11,001 bases of DNA from Rodentolepis nana (taxonomy: Eukaryota > Platyhelminthes > Cestoda > Cyclophyllidea > Hymenolepididae), in NCBI GenBank assembly GCA_900617975.1, contig UZAE01014959.1:1-11001 (forward strand), in the 5' to 3' direction. The notes beneath the pieces were generated by a model that searched no databases, had not been told where the DNA came from, and saw only the letters and a program-made list of their open reading frames with translations. The translations under genes were made by a program, and so were the position numbers. This document shows positions 1 to 7,136 of the stretch, one piece after another; position 1 is the stretch's first letter; every line of letters starts with the position of its first letter.

Positions 1-488
1 AGAAAACTCTATGAGCTGCTGAGAGAGCAAAACAAAACAGTGGTCCTACAATGGATTCCTGGTCATTGTGACATTAAAGGCAATGAGTTTGCTAACACAC
101 TTGCTAAGAAGGGGACAACGATTTTGCAATGCATGGACCGGCCGATGTCTTTCCACACAATGAAGGCCTTAATCAGGAGAGAATTCCAGACCTCAAGGTT
201 CAACGAACTCAAAGGTCGAACAAAGGAGAACAGTGGACGGTGTCTCTCTCCGACATACCCGACTGGCCAAGAATCGAAGCCGTTTCTGAGTTCAGACTAC
301 GTACCGGACACGATTGCTTGGCGAAACACCTTCACAGATTGGGAGTATACACTCAACCCACATGCCCTCTATGTAACCTACCTGAGGAAATGGAGAAGAC
401 CCACCTGATTCGGTGTCCAGCCCTAAAGTCAAGGACGCAAAGCCAAAAATACTGGGAAGCAAGAAGACAGCTAATGAATTGCTATTGA
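1..488 (+). pseudogene. Retrotransposon polyprotein C-terminus: RNase H end plus CCHC zinc knuckle, frameshifted
   Basis: Frame 1 reads the last part of an RNase H domain (WIPGHCDIKGNEF, then ANTLAKKG). The histidine of PGH and the GNE motif are kept. The next position, normally the last catalytic aspartate (GNExAD), is Asn here (codon aac at 94-96), consistent with a G-to-A decay mutation. Coding sense then passes to frame 3 around 229-230, which looks like a single-base loss. Frame 3 reads SLSDIPDWPRIEAV, FRLRTGHDCLAKHLHR and a C-x2-C-x9-H-x3-C knuckle starting CPLCNL, with a TGA stop at 486-488. Such knuckles are typical of the C-terminus of these LINE polyproteins. No intact protein can be made. 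The product call is firm; the clade is not. Confidence 0.82.
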
Positions 489-580
489 TTAACCGCTATA
501 AATGTAACCACCCCCCTCTTGGGGGAAGCTGAAGTCAAAGATTAAGAGCTAATGATAAATATCATAAAGCCTCCCATTTG

Positions 581-596
581 AAATAAATAAATAAAT
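581..596 (+). repeat. (AAAT)4 terminal repeat of the LINE fragment
   Basis: Four perfect AAAT units directly follow CTCCCATTTG and mark the probable 3' end of the retrotransposon. Sequence after 596 shows no further element similarity. Confidence 0.6.
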
Positions 597-1590
597 GCAT
601 CAATACTCCAGAATAAATTCCTAGAATTGTGAAACATTAAAATCGACTAGGGTTAAAAGTTCCGCGAAACCAAATTTTATATACGCATTCTAAGGAAATC
701 TCATACTTGCATATTATTCTGTGTAAAACAGATCCACATTTTCTTTTACCTCCAAATCTTTTAGCTGAACCCTGTTTCACCTGTATTTTCTCATGATATA
801 TATTTCGCAGTTGAGTGTCTCATGTATCTCTACGTATATTGAACTCAAGCAAGATTTGTCAATCTGAATATTTATTGTCTTTGCTACCTTGAATGAATAA
901 ATGTGTAATTTTGTTTAATCTCTCAAACTAATTCATGTAATACGCATTGAGGTAGTATTGGAGCTTGATAACTAACCAATCAATTGGAATTTTCAACAAT
1001 ACTTGGTGGTAGTGGCAATAATTCTCGTTTCTGATTAAATGTTTAAAACGCATTATTGATGATCTTGGAGTGAGGAAGTATTTAATAACTTCAAATCATT
1101 CATTAATCGCAGATATAATATTATTGAGATGATTGGCATTATTATATCAGAAAAAAACGAAATTCTCTATCAAAGTCGTAGTATTCAATTTTCGAATTTA
1201 ATTGTCATAAAATAATTCTTAGTAAAAATTAGATTTCACAGCGTTCTTATTGCTGCTAATATAGCACATTTCGTAGTTTCGTAGATTTTTATAGTGTTAT
1301 ATAATAATTGTATGAATATATATTGAATTTATTTTATAGGACGAATTTTTGAAAGTAATTTGATACAAATCGCAATTTTATTCAATTACATGTGGCGCGG
1401 TGTTTAGAAAATCGTTCAAACTGTTTGAGCCCGGTTGGTCCTTAATTTGTAGAAGGGTATGTTTTGTTTACATATTTGCAACGAGTTAAAATCGCGTTCT
1501 AATTATAATTTTCCCATAAGCTCAGTACATCATTACTTACTTTCTTTTGCTATCTTCCTAATTTCATATTTGAATACCATAATTTTACTT
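597..1590. other. AT-rich upstream region, no gene recognised
   Basis: I see no open frame of useful length, no RNA gene and no clear core promoter. The stretch is rich in A/T runs. It contains a small perfect palindrome (TCAAAC-T-GTTTGA, 1416-1428) and a short GC-richer island near 1391-1440. It may hold the promoter and a 5' UTR exon of the downstream SUZ12 gene, but nothing in the sequence proves either. Confidence 0.4.
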
Positions 1591-1612
1591 CGGCTTCCTT
1601 TATTTCCCAGAA
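1591..1612 (+). promoter_or_regulatory. Strong 3' splice acceptor just upstream of the SUZ12 start codon
   Basis: The stretch CGGCTTCCTTTATTTCCCAG is a textbook polypyrimidine tract plus AG, and the AG at 1609-1610 lies only two bases before the ATG at 1613. It could end a 5' UTR intron, or it could be a spliced-leader trans-splicing acceptor. Flatworms are known to trans-splice leaders onto many mRNAs. An in-frame TAA at 1580-1582 shows that the reading frame does not extend upstream through this site without splicing. Confidence 0.5.
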
Positions 1613-1702
1613 ATGAGCAGGAGATCGCGGCCTAAGAGGATAAAACCTGACGCTGATACTAATGGAATAGAAATAAAACTAGATGAAATGGAACACGCTA
1701 GC
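1613..1702 (+). CDS. SUZ12: SUZ12 exon 1 (residues 1-30)
   Basis: The ATG at 1613 is the first in-frame Met after a TAA at 1580-1582. The exon encodes a very basic start (MSRRSRPKRIK) and then an acidic segment ending in EMEHAS. It ends in phase 0 at the donor AGC|GTAAGA. The alternative start is the in-frame ATG at 1738 that opens exon 2. If the 35-nt segment between them were not an intron, its in-frame TAA codons would end this exon, so the intron is needed to join them. Confidence 0.7.
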
Positions 1703-4700
1703 GTAAGATGTCCTTATTAAATTAATTTGACCTTTAGATGGGTAATGCGGTGGAATTTCAAACTTCGTCAGAGTCAAGACCTAAAGTGAAAGCAAAGAGA
1801 AGATATACCAAAAGTGGGAGGTTTTCTGCTACTGCTCCAGGTGCGCGTGGCAATGCTCAGAATGCGGAGGGAGAAGCACAAGCGGAAAATCAAGTTGCTC
1901 TCACATCTGCTCAGGCTCAGACAAATTATGATGAGTTTGTTAGGTCGTTTTCGGCACCGTCGTATCTCTATCGCTATCTCGCAAAATACCACAAATATTC
2001 CCCCATCTATCTCGTCAGAAATTTGGGCTATATGCACAAATCAGATCGACAGAGAATTCCTAGGGGTAAATATATTTCTCTTTATGTTTATCCCTATTGC
2101 TTGTGTAGAAAGGAGATCATTAGAGGCAGTCGTGGACGGTCTTAGATCATCGATTACTCCTAGGTCAAAAAGAAGTTCGCGATCGAGCGTGAGCCATTCT
2201 ACAGTGGACTTGAACTGGCCAAATGAGATCGAAATAGACTTTGATCTCTTTAAAGATAGTGAACTTGAATCCGAGTGGGTTACGGTTGAGGTAAGTATTG
2301 AATTTTCATGATGCTTTTGTTACTCTTTTGTTATTTGTCTAAGAAAAGGATCCGATAATTGTTTGTACTTTTTTTGATGCCTAATGGAATCTTACCAAAC
2401 TTTCCCGACTTCGTTTATGGTTTTATTTTTCTGAATGTTCTTTTCTTGTCACCTGTAGGGCTTTTTATGTTATTGAATTACCTCTCCAGATTTAGCAGAA
2501 TCAAATCGTTTTCGTATATCTAAAAACAAACATCTTAATTATCTCTTTGGGCATATTTTTTATTTCTCTATCAGACGGTAAGGACAATTTTACGCCAACA
2601 TTTGCATTGTGTCTCTATTTATCAACAACGATAATGTGGTGTATAATATTCGTACAGGGGGTTGAGTCCACACCAGGAAGGGAAACGGTTGTTGCAAAAG
2701 TTTTGGTTTTTGTTGTTTTGAAATTTCCTTCGAAAATCATCATACTGTGTCCAATGTTAACAGTAGGCACGACATTTCCATCTGTCTTGTTTTAACCAAC
2801 TTGGTCTTTCCTAGCCCTCAAGTATCTGAAGGTTTTGAGCCCTGGAAGACTATTGGTTTCTTTTTCATGGACATTCGGTTGGTGGCAACTTTATACTTAA
2901 CACTTTTTGAGCCAATTCTCATTTACATATTGTGTCTTAAGCCCCTCCTTGCACTTATAATAGGGCCTTGCGTAGCAGTTTTCGTGATTCATTGTGCTGG
3001 TCGGAGAATATGCCTATATTTATTTTTTTTTATTTGTAATTGTCCTTCTTCATCTTCTCGCATAAAATAGTACATTCAGTGCTATTGTCCTAGTTACTGA
3101 ATTGGAATTCCGTAAAATTGATCTGTATTCGTCAATGTGCCCGTTCTTGTTCTCAGTCTTATAGTAATGTGCACCTTGTTACCTTCAGTAGAGTATCATA
3201 TGGAGACTTCTATGAGCTTTATATGAAGTAGATTTTTAAATCATGCCCGATTTGGGCTCATTCCTTACGATTTCTCAATGCTCTGGTTTTTTTCACAGTC
3301 AGCCTCTTTTCTTTGCATTTGTATAAGTGTTTAGTGGAGGTTTGGACTTTTCTCGCATCTCTTGGAAATATTGATTGATTTGGGTTTATGTGTGGTGGTG
3401 GTGGGGGGGGGGGGGGGGGGGGTTGGAATATTTTGGGGGACTTTACAATTGATCAGAGCTTGAATGTCCAAACCAAGGAATGGGAAACCTTTTGCTATGT
3501 AAGCGCGCGGTGACGCAGAGGTCTACATCCGGGTAACAGATTAGAGGTCACTTGACCACTTTACGTTCAGTGGTTCAAGTGACTAATCGCTCCCATTGCT
3601 TCTATTCAACGCCTTTTTTGTAAGTTTTGTGGGTTAGATACTAAATTGACTTGATTAAACCTATTTTGCTCTGGCCATTACAGGCAAACGTCGATGTTCT
3701 GGCCCGATTTTCTTGGAAATGGCGCCGCAAGTTCCGTCCAATGGACTCGCTTGTGCTTGTCTCCCGTGGCACTCCCTGTTCCTGCAATGGAAACCCACTT
3801 GTAGACTCGACAATGAGCAACACGGTTCGATTTCGTCTGGCGGACATTATCCGAGTGGCGGCTCGCATTACCGAACCAGTGAGTGACGAAATGCTCATCG
3901 ATGAAATCTGTCCACGCATCAGCTCCGCTCAAATCGAGCTCCAGGTCAACGTGTTTGAACGCCGCCGTGCCAAGTATGTCAATGAGAATGAGGCCACCGG
4001 AACACTTGCTCAAACATCCTACTCCGTCACGTACTCCTCGGCAACTATTCCGCTCTTTTTCTCTCCTAGTAAGTGTGTGTGCAATATCAAATCATTTGAT
4101 GAACTCTAACGTGTCCGTAATGTTACCAAATCCTGGGGAGTTCTGGATTTTCTCTTCCATTGTCATTTGGAGTCTAAAATGTTGGTTCATTTGTGATTAC
4201 TGGCAATTTTCACACTTAGGGTCCAGTGGTCGCTTCATTGCAGTTCACTGATTGTGGCCATCCCATGTTTGAGTTCTTCAAGCATAGTATTTCGGTCGGA
4301 TTTTTCTCTACCTGCTATTAATCTTTGCTTCCTTAAATTGGCCGTAATCTCTCTCTATTTCATTCATACAAGTGTACTATCAAATTCATTTCCAGATATT
4401 ATTCTATTATCACAATTGATGGATTTTCAATCTCCCTCGTTTATTTTAGCCTCAATCAATGCTCTGGCCTCATCTTTCCTTCTTACACCGGGGAAGTACG
4501 AATTTCGTTTGGGTATCCAAGCATCGGGGATTAGTTTCCCACCAGATCTACCTGATCCTCCCGTTGAACTGCCCTCTCGAACCGTAATGGTACTGGAGGG
4601 TGGTAGACCCACCTCTCCTAATGGTGACCATCGGCTGGCATTTGTGCCTAATTCATCGACTATCGCTTCTCGGTTGAAGAACCACGCTTGCACTTCAAGG

Positions 4701-7096
4701 GAGCAATACGCAGAGTGGCCTCACTTGATTTTTCGTGTTGGTTGGGGTTCAATCATACCCTCGCCCTTTGGTACTGCAATCACACGTAAGTTACCACCAG
4801 CGTTTGAAGCAATTAGCATTTGAAACGAACGGTCGTTGCTAATTTCTTCCTTTCCAACCTATTATTAACGTCTGTGAAGTCACACGAAGGCATCCGAGTA
4901 AGGGGAGCGGCAAGTAAGTTCAATCAAGTGAAATTAAGATAGGGTCGGGGGGGGGGGGGAAGGGGGTGAGAAGTAAGTCTGCCAATGAAGAAATCATTGC
5001 ATTGCATTTTCCACTTTCTTTGGAGTGTTCCAATCATCACTGACCCTTGATTATCTCCATTAATGTCTAAGAGCTCGTCCATATTGGTGTGAGACTCGCT
5101 ACAGCCAACTAGTTCTACTATCTTACAACTTGGCATTCTTTTAGTCAGCATTACTCAGTATCATGGTATAAGTCGTTTGATAGTTTACTTCACTTCGTCT
5201 AGCTCAAACAAAAGCTCCGCGTGGATCTCAGAAGCGACGGCATTCTCAGTCGGAGCAGACTACGACGAGGTCTCAAGGTGACGAGAGAAATGGCACTGAA
5301 GTCTCAAATATTAATGGAGTGGACTCCTCCAAGGCGGAAGACATTGAGATCATCTACGAATTCTTCTTCTGCGCCGATGACAAACAGGCAATGCAACTTG
5401 GAAGGAGTTGTGGTTTCACTTGTCCTTGGTGCTACTTGGATTGTAGTCGAGGAGGTAGGTTTTCCCATACATTTCTAGAAGGGACTAAGTCATGCCTTCC
5501 ATAATCTAGTCCTACTCACTATAGCAATAGGATATTTTTATTCATATCAAATGGCGGGCGTTTTGATGCTTATCGTTAGCCCTCTAGTTGACTTCTGACT
5601 TCATGGAGGGGAAGGAACATCAAAGTGAAAAGTCGAGAGGGGGAACAGAAGAGTGTTTTAAAGATGTAGAAAAGACAGACACAAAGGTAGAAACAAGGTG
5701 AGGTGAGTACTGCGGAATTATTCGAATATGAAATGCAGTGGGGTAATGGTAGTTTGAAGTCAGAAGCCAACTGCCGATTAATAGATTTTTTTGCCGTATG
5801 AGTAAACGTTGCCCAGGGTGCACCACGTGGAGGTAAGTCTATCGCACATCCCTCAATAGGATATTTATAGTATGAATAAAAAAGGTTCAGGTTATCAAGC
5901 GACGATTGAGTGATTTAATTACTCTTAATGGCTTACTATTACCCATTGTGGGAGCTTAGATCACAGTAAGGAAAAGGAGGAGAAGGACGGGGGGAGGGGA
6001 GAGAGGGATAGCATTATTAACATTGATGTTGGTGTAATTAGATGTCAAATTCTCCCTCATTTGTTCTAGATCACCCAAGCTGTCTTCTTGCTCATTTGCG
6101 CTCTTGCCACCCACGATTTCGTTTCCGTGCAATTCAGTCACCCAAGAAGCTTCTTCTTCAAATATACCTTGAGGAGGCGTATGACGGTTCCAATGAATCC
6201 ATCCCACATCCAATCCCTCGTTCCTATCGTCCAAAGGCTAATTCTCCCACAGAAAATGGTGTTGATATTTCACTGCCTGTTACGTCTGCTTCGAGAAACC
6301 CGTACCACTTTCCACTTGTCGGTGGTTGGACAGGATACAGTGGCGATCCTGAGAATAATCTCCGATTTGCTCGTAAACTCGCCACTTCCAGGTTTCTCCA
6401 TAGTCGCCGATCTCCCCTTAAAAGGACTCCGTTTACTCATCTTATCTACTGGCGAGCCATAGAGAACATCTCATCTCTCACGAAAAAGGTACTGCCATGA
6501 AATTGGCTTTTTCCTCATTCATAAGGCAAGGCTCTTCTACCATTAGGGAATGTGGCTCTGCCATTATAATTTACGTATCCCCCCCCCCCTCTTGGTATTC
6601 CTAGACCCATTCGAGGTGGATAAGGCAGAAGTGTAGCAGTTGCCTCCACTCTACCCATCCACAACTTTCTATTTCCTTTAGCAATGTGGAAAGACTTTGG
6701 TGATTTTGCTGATAAGGTTCTAAGCTTCTCAGTCATCCTCTTCTCCCCTAATTCGTGTTAGCACCGATCTACCGGAAATATAAGAGCACATCGGTTGGCA
6801 GGTTTTTTTCAGTTATGCGGGATTATCCATTCACCAACGCCTTCTCATCTTACCTTCATTCCCCTCCTATGTGTAAATCTTAAAGTTGTGGTTGATTTTA
6901 AGGCATGGAGTCATTCATTTGCAGGCTTCAGGGTCGCAACTGTTGCCTTCTTTCTCTGCGTTTGTCTGGAGTTGCCTTAAGCAATTTGGTGTTGTGTGCG
7001 CAGTCTTGTAGAAATTTGCCTTTCGGTTAATTGGGAAACTAACGGTTATATATTTATAATTTTGTCCGTTGGTCACTTTTAGCATCCCTCTCCCNN

Positions 7097-7136
<40 letters not shown>

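Larger units (their letters stand above)
1..596 (+). mobile_element. 3' end of a non-LTR retrotransposon with RNase H domain (5'-truncated by window)
   Basis: The fragment holds the end of a retrotransposon polyprotein (1-488), about 90 bases of 3' UTR, and a terminal run of four AAAT units at 581-596. That layout is known for I/Jockey-like LINEs carrying an RNase H domain, which often end in short tandem repeats instead of poly(A). A C5-TCTT-G5 hairpin (512-525) sits in the 3' UTR. From memory, the protein resembles elements common in arthropods such as spiders, but I cannot search for this. The copy is dead: it has a frameshift near 229 and a changed catalytic residue. The reverse transcriptase and endonuclease would lie left of position 1, so the family cannot be fixed and no target-site duplication can be tested. 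Confidence 0.8.
2291..3683 (+). other. SUZ12 intron 3 (1,393 nt), carries repeats but no further exon seen
   Basis: The intron opens with GTAAGT and ends CCATTACAG. Short open frames inside (for example 2547-2795 and 2747-3070) are hydrophobic and low in complexity, and lack SUZ12 similarity, so I treat them as chance. The intron contains a 20-G run (3403-3422) and a tRNA-like repeat with a long hairpin (3501-3588). Confidence 0.7.
5455..6069 (+). other. SUZ12 intron 6 (615 nt), hosts a retroposon
   Basis: The intron splits the zinc finger coding sequence. More than half of it is a repeat insertion (5538-5853) flanked by 13-bp duplications. The rest holds a purine-rich stretch (5969-6008, G/A runs) and the acceptor tract TCCCTCATTTGTTCTAG. 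Confidence 0.8.

Noticed and set aside
581..596. AATAAA matches here as a poly(A) signal of an upstream host gene
   Set aside because: They are part of the AAAT terminal repeat of a retrotransposon, and no host gene precedes them in the window.
2547..3070. Hydrophobic plus-strand frames in SUZ12 intron 3 resembling a membrane protein
   Set aside because: T-rich DNA naturally encodes Phe/Leu/Ile/Val; the frames overlap each other and have no family likeness or phase-compatible splice sites.
3501..3588. A functional tRNA gene
   Set aside because: A-box and B-box-like motifs exist, but no acceptor stem or anticodon arm pairs properly.
3641..4013. Two minus-strand frames opposite SUZ12 exon 4
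   Set aside because: Antisense shadows of the coding exon, whose plus-strand frame fits splice phase on both sides.
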